Source: an uncultured Pirellula sp.
GTDB taxonomy: Bacteria; Planctomycetota; Planctomycetia; Pirellulales; Pirellulaceae
Reading direction: 5' to 3'
Length of the DNA: 8,411 bases
NCBI GenBank assembly: GCA_903837255.1
Contig: CAILTZ010000361.1
Coordinates: 1 to 8,411, forward strand
In this document: positions 1 to 7,843 of the stretch, piece after piece
How the letters are laid out: every line of letters starts with the position of its first letter
Position numbering within the stretch: the stretch's first letter is position 1
The notes under the pieces: model-generated
Told to the model about the DNA's origin: nothing
What the model saw: only the letters and a program-made list of their open reading frames with translations
Databases searched by the model: none
Program-made: the position numbers and the translations under genes

Positions 1-264
1 CAGTTCAGTTTCTGGGGCAACTACATCCCTCGCGTTTTCCCTCTCCATTTGCGAGGTACCGGTGAAAGCTTTGCAGCCAACATCGGGGGGCGTATCCTGG
101 GCACGCTAGCTGCATTCCTGACACTGACATTCTCGGCTTCCAAGCCACCCGATCCAGGCAAGATCGCCTTGGCCGGGGCTGCCGTCGCCGGTAGCTACGC
201 ACTGATCGGTCTGGTCATCAGTTGGATGCTCCCTGAGCCCAACGAAGAGGTTGACCATGAATGA
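1..264 (+). CDS. C-terminal fragment of a multi-spanning membrane transporter, probably MFS
   Basis: The reading frame is open from base 1 to a TGA at 262-264, so this is the last 87 residues of a protein that begins outside the window. It shows a polar stretch rich in Pro/Arg (IPRVFPLHLRGTGESFAAN) followed by two hydrophobic segments, about residues 30-48 and 56-79, separated by a short KPPDPGK loop, and then a short acidic tail (PEPNEEVDHE). A loop with RGTGESF followed by a Gly-rich helix is typical of the last two helices of major facilitator superfamily permeases, so an inner-membrane solute transporter is likely; the substrate cannot be told. The stop codon overlaps the start of the sigma-54 regulator gene by ATGA, which suggests they share an mRNA and that the regulator may be coupled to transport. 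Any multi-spanning permease with a similar end remains possible. Confidence 0.75.
   Translation, partial: QFSFWGNYIPRVFPLHLRGTGESFAANIGGRILGTLAAFLTLTFSASKPPDPGKIALAGAAVAGSYALIGLVISWMLPEPNEEVDHE
244..250 (+). promoter_or_regulatory. Ribosome binding site for the sigma-54 regulator gene
   Basis: A GAAGAGG purine run ends 10 bases before the ATG at 261. It lies inside the 3' end of the transporter gene and supports the 261 start over the internal ATG at 303. An ATG at 257 is also close but opens only an 11-codon frame. Other gene starts in this window lack a site of this quality. Confidence 0.5.
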
Positions 265-2261
265 TATGCGCCGAATTCCAAGCGGCCAGTGAACGATCGG
301 TCATGCCATCGACCTCGTTTGCCAACCAGCTTTTTGCATCCATCGAGCGCTCGCGAACGCTCGAGCAGTTGCTCCAGGAACCCCTGCTATGGCTCGTCGC
401 CAACGGCGGGTGGTCGACCGCTTGGGTGATGAGCCCGTCAAAGGGAGCCTGGAAGAAACTCCTGGCCGTTGGTAAACCAGTGGTCACCTCCCCGGACGAT
501 ACTCTTTTGGGCGAATGCCTTGATACCCGTAAACCACAGTCATCCGGGATCTGGATCGTCCATTGCTTGCCGGCATCGGTATCGAATAACACGGCGGCCA
601 ACCTAGCGAATCGGGTTGATCTGATCCTATGTTGTGCCAACCCCACTCCACAGGCCACTGCACGGGCGACTGATGAGTCTCTGCGAGAACAACTAGGATT
701 GCTTGGACAAGCCGTCGAGTTATGGCAACATCAACTGCGGAAGTCTCGCGATGTGGTTCGGCTCAACCAGATCCTCGAGGTTGCGGCCAATTGGCACTCG
801 CATCAGGACCTCGATCGACTCTTGCAGGACATGGCCCAAGCCGCAATCCATTTGCTTCGCAGCGATCGCGCCAGCATTTTTCTGTGGGACAAACAATCGC
901 GGGAACTTGTGGGCCATCCAGCCTTGGGCATGGAAGGCAAGCCGTTGCGGATCGCCGATGACAAGGGGATCGCTGGAGCGGTCCTCAAGAGCCAGCAACC
1001 TCGTCGCTGGGACCGTTCGGATCCCACCGATGAGGTCGATCGTCGCGTCGATACATCGAGTGGTTACCGCACCGACTCCCTGCTCGCAGTCCCGCTGGTG
1101 GACCTCAAGGGCAAGCCGATGGGAGTCTTTGAGGTCATCAATCATCTCGATGGACGTTTTGACCAACAAGACGAGGACGATTTGATCGAGCTTGCTCGAC
1201 ATGCATCGGCTGCTTTGGCCAACACGCAAACGATGCAGAGACTAATCAAGACTCGCGATCGATTGACCCAAGACGCCGAGCAGCAAGTCCAGCTCATCGG
1301 TTTCTCTCAAGAGATGCTCAACCTCAAATCGACCATCTCTCGGGTTGGCGATACCGACCTTGCCGTCTTGCTGCTCGGTGAGAACGGCACGGGTAAGGAG
1401 GTTGTCTCTCGCCAGATCCATTACCAGAGCAAGCGTCGTTATGAGCCCTTCATCGCTGTCAATTGTGCGGCGATCACTGAGACGCTCTTGGAGAGCGAGC
1501 TCTTTGGTCATGAGAAAGGGGCCTTTACCGATGCTCACGACACACGATCTGGCAAGTTCGAGCTCGCTTCTGGCGGGACGTTATTTCTCGATGAAATCGG
1601 TGACATGAGTTTGGCAGGTCAGGCCAAGCTCCTCAGGGTTTTGGAGGAAAAAGTAGTCGTACGCGTCGGTGGCTCCACGCCGATTCCGGTCAACGTTCGG
1701 GTCATCGCCGCGACCAATCAGAACCTAGTCGACCTCGTTCGTCACAAGAAATTTCGCGAGGACCTCTATTTCCGACTCACCGTCGTTACGATCAACTTGC
1801 CCCCAATAAGGCAACGGGGCGAGGATGTTCTGCAACTTGCCGATTTCTTTCTTACGCAGTTTTGCAACAAGATCGGTCGCAGCAAACCCATCCTGAGCCC
1901 CTCGGCGAAAAAACGCTTGGTCAACCACGATTGGCCGGGCAACGTCCGGGAACTCAGGAACATCATCGAACGAATCGCTTATTTGACCACCGGTGAGACG
2001 ATCGATGATTCCCAAATTGATTTTGTTAGCTCTCCACGAGCCGACGGTGCCCATGGCGCCGAGGGGATCGATCTATCCAAGCCGCTGGCAGAAGCCACCG
2101 ACGATTTTCAAGCAAGGTACATCGAGCAACAGATCAAAGCCTCCAACAAGAACATGACCCTCGCGGCCGAGCGAATGGGGATGCAACGATCGAATCTTTA
2201 CCGCAAAATGAAACAGCTGGGCATGAATCATCAGGACCAAGACTCCCACGGAAACTCTTAA
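261..2261 (+). CDS. Sigma-54-dependent transcriptional activator with GAF sensor, AAA+ and Fis-type HTH domains
   Basis: This cytoplasmic bacterial enhancer-binding protein (666 residues) should use ATP hydrolysis to open sigma-54 RNA polymerase promoters. Residues about 20-130 look like a degenerate GAF domain. Residues about 165-320 form a clearer GAF domain (RASIFLWD, LLAVPLVD, VFEVINHLDGRF). A predicted helical linker follows (about 312-345). The AAA+ domain spans about 345-575, with Walker A GENGTGKE (373-380), the sigma-54 contact loop GAFTDA (420-425), Walker B GGTLFLDEIGD (438-448), an arginine-finger region REDLYFRL (499-506) and WPGNVREL (558-565). A Fis-type helix-turn-helix lies at about 630-655 (LAAERMGMQRSNLYRKMKQLGM). 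There is no receiver domain, so it should be controlled by a ligand, redox signal or protein through GAF, as in the NifA/NorR/FhlA architecture, not by phosphorylation. The start overlaps the transporter stop (ATGA); M15 at 303 is an alternative start. The ligand and target promoters are unknown. Confidence 0.93.
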   Translation: MICAEFQAASERSVMPSTSFANQLFASIERSRTLEQLLQEPLLWLVANGGWSTAWVMSPSKGAWKKLLAVGKPVVTSPDDTLLGECLDTRKPQSSGIWIVHCLPASVSNNTAANLANRVDLILCCANPTPQATARATDESLREQLGLLGQAVELWQHQLRKSRDVVRLNQILEVAANWHSHQDLDRLLQDMAQAAIHLLRSDRASIFLWDKQSRELVGHPALGMEGKPLRIADDKGIAGAVLKSQQPRRWDRSDPTDEVDRRVDTSSGYRTDSLLAVPLVDLKGKPMGVFEVINHLDGRFDQQDEDDLIELARHASAALANTQTMQRLIKTRDRLTQDAEQQVQLIGFSQEMLNLKSTISRVGDTDLAVLLLGENGTGKEVVSRQIHYQSKRRYEPFIAVNCAAITETLLESELFGHEKGAFTDAHDTRSGKFELASGGTLFLDEIGDMSLAGQAKLLRVLEEKVVVRVGGSTPIPVNVRVIAATNQNLVDLVRHKKFREDLYFRLTVVTINLPPIRQRGEDVLQLADFFLTQFCNKIGRSKPILSPSAKKRLVNHDWPGNVRELRNIIERIAYLTTGETIDDSQIDFVSSPRADGAHGAEGIDLSKPLAEATDDFQARYIEQQIKASNKNMTLAAERMGMQRSNLYRKMKQLGMNHQDQDSHGNS

Positions 2262-2382
2262 CGCACCCAGTTTATTCCGACGAAAAATCGACTATGCTAC
2301 TGTCGCTCTCAAACTCTTTGACTATCCACAATCCCACCGCTTTCACGAATCGCTTTCACGAAGCCTCCAACTCTACAATCAA
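2262..2382 (+). promoter_or_regulatory. Leader/promoter region of the multihaem DUF1080 gene
   Basis: This 121-base gap between the regulator and the cytochrome gene is strikingly poor in G (about 14 G) and contains no GG dinucleotide on the + strand. It therefore holds neither a Shine-Dalgarno site nor a sigma-54 (GG-N10-GC) promoter. It carries a tandem 12-bp repeat near its 3' end. Candidate sigma-70-like boxes (TATGCT at 2293, TTGACT at 2318) have no convincing partner at the right spacing. No clear terminator hairpin follows the regulator stop. Confidence 0.35.
2338..2362 (+). repeat. Tandem direct repeat, 12 bp with a 13-bp period
   Basis: CGCTTTCACGAA occurs twice, at 2338-2349 and 2351-2362, separated by one T. 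It ends 20 bases before the ATG of the cytochrome gene. Two exact copies at this spacing in a short leader may be a regulator-binding site acting near the start codon, or a chance local duplication. No known binding consensus was recognised. Confidence 0.6.
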
Positions 2383-5300
2383 ATGTTTAGCAAAACCAAA
2401 CTGCGTGCCCTACTTCTGGCGCTGTGCTCTCTCGGAGCGTTCTGTATCGAGGCTCGTGCGCAAGACGATGCAGTCAAGCTCCAAGGTGAATACACAAAAA
2501 GCGGTCGGGGCGTCCAAGCCGCCGCCTTGGCAGGCAATAACTATCGCGTGACGACCTATCAAGGTGGATTGCCTGGCGAAGGCTGGGATCGAGGGCCTGT
2601 CCAGGTCGTCGAAGTTGATCGAGACGAACTGAAGGATCTTCTCGAAGGGGCAAGTCTCATCGAGCGAACCAGCCCGACGCTGGGAGCCAAACCACCAAGC
2701 TCGGCGGTCGTGCTCTTCGATGGCACCCAAGCGAGCATCGACCGCCATTGGGCAAACGGTGCCAAGCTCGTCGACGATAAGCTCCTCCTTGCCGGCTGCA
2801 CTACGAAAAGCAACTTTCGAGACTATCGACTCCATTTGGAGTTTAGAACACCCTTTGTACCCCAAGCTTTAGGACAAGGACGCGGCAACAGCGGCGTGTA
2901 CCATCAAGGACGCTATGAGACCCAAGTCCTCGACTCGTTTGGTTTCGAGAACGAAGGGAATACTTGCGGTGCAATCTATGGAGTTGCACCCGCCGATTTC
3001 AATGCCTGCCTCCCACCCATGCGCTGGCAGACTTACGATATCGAATTCACTGCAGCCCGATGGGATGGCGACGGCAAGAAGGTTTCCGATGCGCGCTTGA
3101 ATGTTTGGCTCAACGGTTACCCGATTCATCGAGACCAAAAAGTACCCGGTTCGACCACCGCCGCGCCGGTCGGCGAGAACCCCAGCGATGGTCCCCTTTA
3201 TTTACAAGACCACGGCAACCCGGTCACCTACCGAAACATCTGGCTTGTTCCTCTCGATGCAGACAAAGTCGCCCAACGCCCCCGCGTCTCAGGCTACGAA
3301 AGACTGGCGGCTACCAGCAGCAACCTTGCAGACCAGCAACTCAGCGGTCGGATCCTCATCAGCGAGTTGGGTTGCACGAGCTGCCACGCTCCAGGAAAGT
3401 TTGCAGAAGTCTTTGAACAAAAGACTGCGCCGGTGCTCGATCAGGTCGGCGGTCGGTTGCGAGCTGGATACGTCGCATCGATGCTCAGCGATGTCCACGG
3501 TAGCAAGCTTGGGACAACCATGCCCGATCTGCTGCATGGGATGAGCGAGCAACAACAATCTCAAGCGGCCAAGTTCATTGGCGCCTATCTGGAGTCGACA
3601 GGAAAGAGCCGCAAGCACACGCGATCCGACGCCCAAGCGGTCCAGAGAGGCAAACAGCTCTACGAACGGATCGGTTGCACTCTGTGCCATGCGAATGCCG
3701 ATGGCACGCGGCTGACGGCCACCTCGGTGCCTCTTCCTAACTTGTCGAAAAAGTATTCGTTCGATGGATTGGCGCTGTTTCTTAAACAACCCCATGACAT
3801 ACGCCCCGCGGGTCGGATGCCCAATATGCATCTGGATGACAACGAAGCTCGCGATTTGGCTCATTACCTGCTGCAGGAGATCGACCCCTCGGACGCTCAG
3901 CCCAACACGAAATACTCTCTCTACGAGGGGGCCTGGAACAAACTGCCCGAATTCGAGACGCTCAAACCAATTGCGACCGGAACCTGCGAAGGTTTCGATC
4001 TGTCGGTTGCAGGTCGCACGAACAACTTCGCTGTGCGATTCGAATCCTTTGTTGTCCTCGATCAGCCTGGAAAAGTCCGTTTTCATCTCGGATCTGATGA
4101 CGGGAGCCGCCTGCTCGTCGACGGCAAAGTCCTTGTCGATGTCGATGGAGTCCATCCTCATCAAACCAAGTCTGCTGAAACGGAGCTAACGGCTGGCCCG
4201 CATCGCTTGGTCGTCGAGTACTTCCAGGGTGGAGGTGAGTGGACCGTCGATTTGCAATGGGAGAGCTCTCAGTTGGTCAAGCAACCCGTCGACGGTTGGT
4301 TGCAACTCGAACCCAACCAACCCCGCAAAACGACAACCGAGGAGGAATCCAATCCGGCATGGATCTCCCAGGGCAAAGCTCTGTTTCAATCGGTCGGATG
4401 TGTTCAATGCCATGCGATAAAGGATACCGACAAGTCAGCATCGACGCTTGCCAAAGCTCCCGCCATCGATCAGCTCAAGCCCGATGCGGGTTGCTTGGCA
4501 AACGAAGTCCCAAGCGGGCTTCCCAACTACCGTTTGACTCTCTTTCAAAAAGAAGCGATCGTCGCTGCGTTGGGGATGGACGCTAGCAAGCCGTTTTCTC
4601 ATGAGGATCACTCCAAGTACACGCTTGCTAAACTCAATTGCATCGCTTGTCACCAGCGCAATGATTGGGGTGGGCCGGAATCCGACAAGCTCGATCTGTT
4701 CACCTCGACGATTCCCGAAATGGGAGACGAAGGTCGCTTGCCCCCGCGATTGACCGGAGTGGGCGATAAGCTCACCGATGCTTATCTGGATCGAGTCCTT
4801 TCCGAAGGTGCTCGCAATCGACCTTATATGCTGGTTCGCATGCCGCGCTATGGATCGGCTACCACGGGATTGGCCGAGCATTGGAAGCAAGCCGATCGAC
4901 CGACTCAAGACAGCGTTGCGCAAGGCCCCGATGAGGCTGAGATCCGAACGCTCGCCGCAGGGCGTCTGCTGGCCGGTAACAAAGGGCTTTCTTGCGCTCA
5001 GTGCCACACGTTCGGCAACCAACGAGCCATTGGCATCCAAGCCATCAACATGCTCACGATGACCGAGCGACTACGCCCCGAGTGGTTCCGGCGCTACATG
5101 CTCGAGCCGTCCAAATATCGGCCTGGAACTCGTATGCCCGCAAGTTTCCCAGATGGCACGAGTGTGCTGAAGTCACTCTACGAAGGGAACGCCGATCATC
5201 AGATCGCGGCCTTGTGGAAGTACCTCGCGCAGGGTTCGCAAGCGTCTATCCCAGAGGGGCTACAAAGGGATCAGATCGTGCTCGAACCCCAAGACCGACC

Positions 5301-5958
5301 AATCCTGTATCGAAACTTTCTCGAAGGCCTTTCGGCTCGCGGAATCGCGGTTGGATACCCGGGAGGATTGAATCTCGCTTGGGATGCCCAAACGATGAAC
5401 TTGGCCAAGCTTTGGCAGGGGCAATTCATCGATGCTTCGATGCACTGGAGAGATCGCGGCGTCGGAAGGCAAAAACCTCTTGGCGATCTGGTTCTCAACT
5501 ACGAGACAAGTCCCGCGGTAGCTTGGCTCAAAGACCCTGCAGAAGCTTGGCCGAATGCCAAGTCGGTTTCTGAGAATTACAAGTTTCTCGGATACAAGAC
5601 CGACAAGACCGGGCATCCGACTTTCCGTTATAAACTCGCAGATACTCTGGTCGGAGATCGGGCAGAGCTTAGTGTTGGGCCCAAGGACTCCCCGGGACTC
5701 AAACGGACCTTGAGCATCCAGACTGGCAAGGCCACTGCGCCCGGCAGCTTGTGGATGCGACTGGCCGAGGGTTCGAAGATCGTTCCAGATGGCAAGAATA
5801 CTTGGAAGGTTGACGACAAGTATCAGATCACTGTGCCCGAATCCATCGCAGCGACCGCAAAGCTTCGAGAGTCGTCCGGGAAGCAAGAGTTGATCTTGCC
5901 TGTGACCACCCAAGGTGCAGCAGGCCAGAGCGAACTTGAGTACTACGTCCGTTGGTGA
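2383..5958 (+). CDS. Secreted DUF1080 / pentahaem cytochrome c / PA14 fusion protein
   Basis: The protein has 1191 residues. A signal peptide is clear: basic KTKLR, a Leu/Ala-rich core, and ARA before Q27. Residues about 105-292 are a DUF1080 (3-keto-disaccharide hydrolase-like, concanavalin-type fold) domain with VVLFDGT at about 109 and the signature [18 protein letters not shown] at 168-185. Five haem-c motifs follow: CTSCH (331-335), CTLCH (432-436), CVQCH (673-677), CIACH (753-757) and CAQCH (871-875). Candidate distal Met ligands occur in MP motifs after haems 1, 2, 4 and 5 but not obviously after haem 3. A PA14-like carbohydrate-binding domain (about 513-630; [16 protein letters not shown]) sits between haems 2 and 3. 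The C-terminal 220 residues ([25 protein letters not shown]) resemble the end domain of planctomycete haem proteins. The probable role is periplasmic sugar oxidation or cleavage coupled to electron transfer; the substrate is unknown. The gene ends in tandem stops (TGATGA) 70 bases before the propeller gene. Confidence 0.92.
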   Translation: MFSKTKLRALLLALCSLGAFCIEARAQDDAVKLQGEYTKSGRGVQAAALAGNNYRVTTYQGGLPGEGWDRGPVQVVEVDRDELKDLLEGASLIERTSPTLGAKPPSSAVVLFDGTQASIDRHWANGAKLVDDKLLLAGCTTKSNFRDYRLHLEFRTPFVPQALGQGRGNSGVYHQGRYETQVLDSFGFENEGNTCGAIYGVAPADFNACLPPMRWQTYDIEFTAARWDGDGKKVSDARLNVWLNGYPIHRDQKVPGSTTAAPVGENPSDGPLYLQDHGNPVTYRNIWLVPLDADKVAQRPRVSGYERLAATSSNLADQQLSGRILISELGCTSCHAPGKFAEVFEQKTAPVLDQVGGRLRAGYVASMLSDVHGSKLGTTMPDLLHGMSEQQQSQAAKFIGAYLESTGKSRKHTRSDAQAVQRGKQLYERIGCTLCHANADGTRLTATSVPLPNLSKKYSFDGLALFLKQPHDIRPAGRMPNMHLDDNEARDLAHYLLQEIDPSDAQPNTKYSLYEGAWNKLPEFETLKPIATGTCEGFDLSVAGRTNNFAVRFESFVVLDQPGKVRFHLGSDDGSRLLVDGKVLVDVDGVHPHQTKSAETELTAGPHRLVVEYFQGGGEWTVDLQWESSQLVKQPVDGWLQLEPNQPRKTTTEEESNPAWISQGKALFQSVGCVQCHAIKDTDKSASTLAKAPAIDQLKPDAGCLANEVPSGLPNYRLTLFQKEAIVAALGMDASKPFSHEDHSKYTLAKLNCIACHQRNDWGGPESDKLDLFTSTIPEMGDEGRLPPRLTGVGDKLTDAYLDRVLSEGARNRPYMLVRMPRYGSATTGLAEHWKQADRPTQDSVAQGPDEAEIRTLAAGRLLAGNKGLSCAQCHTFGNQRAIGIQAINMLTMTERLRPEWFRRYMLEPSKYRPGTRMPASFPDGTSVLKSLYEGNADHQIAALWKYLAQGSQASIPEGLQRDQIVLEPQDRPILYRNFLEGLSARGIAVGYPGGLNLAWDAQTMNLAKLWQGQFIDASMHWRDRGVGRQKPLGDLVLNYETSPAVAWLKDPAEAWPNAKSVSENYKFLGYKTDKTGHPTFRYKLADTLVGDRAELSVGPKDSPGLKRTLSIQTGKATAPGSLWMRLAEGSKIVPDGKNTWKVDDKYQITVPESIAATAKLRESSGKQELILPVTTQGAAGQSELEYYVRW

Positions 5959-6028
5959 TGATCAAAGTCTCCCGCAAGTTGTATCGAAAACATCCCCCTT
6001 CAAACAAAATCCATTTTTCAACATAGCC
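5959..6028 (+). promoter_or_regulatory. Short SD-less intergenic leader of the propeller gene
   Basis: Seventy bases separate the cytochrome stop from the propeller ATG. The last 40 or so are nearly free of G and contain no GG, so no Shine-Dalgarno site exists, as in the leader at 2262-2382. No promoter or terminator is recognisable, which favours one transcript for both secreted proteins. Confidence 0.35.
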
Positions 6029-7543
6029 ATGCGACTCACTAAGTCCAAAACCTTGTTTGCTCTACTCGCCGTAACCGCAGTCGGGATACCTGACGTGGCG
6101 GCGCAAGAAGCTCAATCGGCCAAAAACAAGAACCTCAAGGAGTCCGACTACTACGCGATTCGCTCTTATGAGGTTCCGCCGGGGGTCGAGCTCGAAGCCA
6201 CATCGTTCCAACGGATGCCCGATGGCAAGCTGGCCGTCGCGTCGCGACGCGGAGAGATTTGGATGATCGAAGATCCCCTTGGTGACGATTTCTCGGCCAA
6301 AAAGTTCAAGCGCTTTGCGCATGGTTTGCACGAACCGATCGGGATGGATTATCGCGATGGATGGTTGTACGTCACCCAGCGGCCTGATGTTTCGCGATTG
6401 AAAGATACCGATGGGGATGGTCAAGCCGATGAGTTCGAGGTGGTGGCCGACGGTTGGCAGATCACCGGCGACTACCACGAGTATGCGTTTGGATCGAAGT
6501 TTGACAAGGAAGGCAATATTTGGGTCGTCCTTTGTCTGACCGGTTCCTTTGGCAGCGATACGTTGTATCGCGGTTGGGCGGTCCGAGCGACTGCCGACGG
6601 CAAAACGATTCCGACCACTAGTGGAATTCGTTCGCCCGGTGGGATCGGAATGAATGCGGCCGGCGATGTTTTCTATACCGACAACCAAGGTCCCTGGAAT
6701 GGGACCTGTGCGCTCAAGCACCTAAGCCCCAAGAAGTTCGTCGGACATCCAGGGGGCTTTAAGTGGTACGAACAAGCCAAAGAGTACATGGGCAAGAAGC
6801 CACAGGAGCCAAAGGATGGAAGTCGTTTTGTGGTCGAAGCCGACAAGATTCCCGAGTACGAACCACCAGCGATTTTGTTTCCTTATGGCAAGATGGGCCA
6901 GTCGGCAGCCGGGATCGCTTGTGACACCACTGGGGGCAAGTTCGGTCCGTTTGCGAACCAGATGTTTGTCGGCGACCAGACCTTTAGCACCGTCATGCGT
7001 TGTTACATGGAGAAGGTCCAAGGTCATTATCAAGGGGCCTGTTTTCCGTTCCGCGAAGGTTTGGATTGCGGCGTGGTTGGGTTGGAGATGCAGCCAAACG
7101 GAATGATGTTTGTGGGGGGAACCAATCGCGGTTGGGGCTCGCGCGGTAGCAAATCGTTTTGCGTGCAACGATTGGATTGGACCGGCAAGGTGCCTTTTGA
7201 GATCTTGGAGATGAAAGCGCGCAAGCAAGGCTTTGAATTGGTCTTTACCAAGCCGGTCGATAAGAAGACGGCTCAAGATGTTGCTTCGTATGAACTCAAA
7301 ACGTTCACGTACATCTATCAGGGAGCTTATGGAAGCCCAGAGGTGGATGCAACTACCGCAACGGTCCGATCGGCCAAGGTCTCAGAGGATGGATTGAAAG
7401 TGACTTTGGAGGTCGACGGATTGCAAAGGGGCCACGTCCATCATTTGGTTTCCAAGGGAGTGCGATCGGCAGAAGGTGCAGAAGGTTCTGTCCCGTTGTT
7501 GCATTCCGATGCGTACTACACACTGAATTATCTAGTTCCGTAA
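6029..7543 (+). CDS. Secreted beta-propeller protein, glucose/sorbosone dehydrogenase-like
   Basis: The frame is open upstream to 5915, but the ATG at 6029 is preferred because it starts a textbook signal peptide ([18 protein letters not shown], cleavage after VAA at residue 25) and avoids overlap with the cytochrome gene; this gives 504 residues. The mature part has repeated beta-propeller-type strands ([30 protein letters not shown], in segments of that kind: [55 protein letters not shown]). It has an EF-hand-like calcium loop, [10 protein letters not shown], at 126-135. Residues about 387-504 form a separate beta-rich C-terminal domain ending [11 protein letters not shown]. It resembles the PQQ-type sugar/sorbosone dehydrogenase-like proteins abundant in planctomycetes. 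It has no CxxCH, so electrons would need an outside acceptor; the pentahaem protein encoded just upstream is the obvious candidate. Enzymatic activity and PQQ binding are not proven by the sequence; a non-catalytic sugar-binding propeller is the alternative. Confidence 0.85.
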   Translation: MRLTKSKTLFALLAVTAVGIPDVAAQEAQSAKNKNLKESDYYAIRSYEVPPGVELEATSFQRMPDGKLAVASRRGEIWMIEDPLGDDFSAKKFKRFAHGLHEPIGMDYRDGWLYVTQRPDVSRLKDTDGDGQADEFEVVADGWQITGDYHEYAFGSKFDKEGNIWVVLCLTGSFGSDTLYRGWAVRATADGKTIPTTSGIRSPGGIGMNAAGDVFYTDNQGPWNGTCALKHLSPKKFVGHPGGFKWYEQAKEYMGKKPQEPKDGSRFVVEADKIPEYEPPAILFPYGKMGQSAAGIACDTTGGKFGPFANQMFVGDQTFSTVMRCYMEKVQGHYQGACFPFREGLDCGVVGLEMQPNGMMFVGGTNRGWGSRGSKSFCVQRLDWTGKVPFEILEMKARKQGFELVFTKPVDKKTAQDVASYELKTFTYIYQGAYGSPEVDATTATVRSAKVSEDGLKVTLEVDGLQRGHVHHLVSKGVRSAEGAEGSVPLLHSDAYYTLNYLVP

Positions 7544-7549
7544 GCATTC

Positions 7550-7558
7550 TGGTATAAC
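7550..7558 (+). promoter_or_regulatory. Extended -10 promoter for the tRNA-Arg gene
   Basis: TGGTATAAC matches the extended -10 pattern TGnTATAAT with one mismatch in the last base. It starts seven bases after the propeller stop codon. Transcription would start near 7565, giving a tRNA 5' leader of roughly nine bases. No good -35 box is visible, which is acceptable for an extended -10 promoter. Confidence 0.5.
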
Positions 7559-7573
7559 GGCTGCGGTTATTGC

Positions 7574-7647
7574 GTCTTCGTAGCTCAATTGGATAGAGCG
7601 CAGGCCTCCGAAGCCTGAGGTTGTGGGTTCGAGACCCGCCGAGGATA
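7574..7647 (+). tRNA. tRNA-Arg, anticodon CCG
   Basis: A complete cloverleaf can be drawn. The acceptor stem 7574-7580 pairs with 7640-7646 (seven pairs, two of them G-U). The D arm is GCTC/GAGC (7583-7586 with 7596-7599). The anticodon stem is CAGGC/GCCTG (7601-7605 with 7613-7617), with loop CTCCGAA and anticodon CCG at 7608-7610. The variable loop has five bases. The T arm is GTGGG/CCCGC (7623-7627 with 7635-7639) with loop TTCGAGA. The discriminator base is A at 7647. The CCA end is not encoded, so it must be added after transcription. The tRNA reads the CGG arginine codon. Confidence 0.96.
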
Positions 7648-7700
7648 CTCCGAGGGATTAGGCGCGGCATTGATCCTCCAATGCGTCTGTGGCCAATTTT

Positions 7701-7715
7701 TTGCCAGTGTGGCAA
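7701..7715. repeat. Perfect dyad, possible activator (enhancer) site
   Basis: TTGCCAGTGTGGCAA is two perfect six-base arms around GTG, with a third TTGCCA half-site at 7720-7725. Its centre is about 163 bases upstream of the start site predicted from the sigma-54 promoter, within the usual range of upstream activating sequences for NtrC-class proteins. As RNA it could also be a small hairpin behind the tRNA, but no U-run follows it. Confidence 0.4.
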
Positions 7716-7807
7716 CTCTTTGCCATTACTTCGCCTGATCGGCTCGGATTCCTGGTCGGGGGCTGTTTTTTATAGAAATTTAAAACCGAATCGCCTGGGA
7801 GAAAGTG

Positions 7808-7827
7808 CCTTCGAGTCCCATCGAAGG
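7808..7827. repeat. Perfect dyad upstream of the sigma-54 promoter
   Basis: CCTTCGA and TCGAAGG form a seven-base perfect inverted repeat with a six-base spacer, centred about 53 bases before the predicted start site and ending 16 bases before the -24 element. It may be a protein-binding site or a transcript hairpin that ends tRNA read-through; only three T's follow, so an intrinsic terminator is weak. Confidence 0.4.
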
Positions 7828-7843
7828 TTTCGGGGGTACCCGG

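Noticed and set aside
2318..2346. Sigma-70 promoter with TTGACT as -35
   Set aside because: No acceptable -10 hexamer occurs 16-18 bases downstream (the sequence there is TTTCAC).
3289..4164. 291-codon frame on the - strand inside the cytochrome gene
   Set aside because: It is a shadow of the coding strand, which carries two haem motifs and the PA14 domain here; the - strand product shows no domain.
5260..5913. 217-codon frame on the - strand
   Set aside because: It lies wholly opposite the C-terminal domain of the cytochrome protein and has no recognisable motif.
6062..6721. 219-codon frame on the - strand
   Set aside because: It is opposite the propeller gene, whose signal peptide and calcium loop establish the true strand.
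7546..7572. Hairpin ATAAC...GTTAT before the tRNA as terminator of the propeller gene
   Set aside because: The stem has only five pairs plus a mismatch, with no T-run after it; the same bases are better explained as an extended -10 promoter.
7574..7700. tRNA as an integration (att) site for a mobile element
   Set aside because: No repeat of the tRNA 3' end, integrase or phage-like gene is present in the window.
7353..7715. 120-codon frame on the - strand covering the tRNA
   Set aside because: It is the antisense reading of tRNA-Arg; its SRTHNLRLRRPALYPIELR-like stretch is a well-known artefact seen when tRNA genes are translated.
7741..7771. Intrinsic terminator with a T6 run after the tRNA
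   Set aside because: The GC-rich stretch before the T's is mostly G-rich near-direct repeats and does not fold into a convincing stem; I read it as part of an AT-rich spacer.
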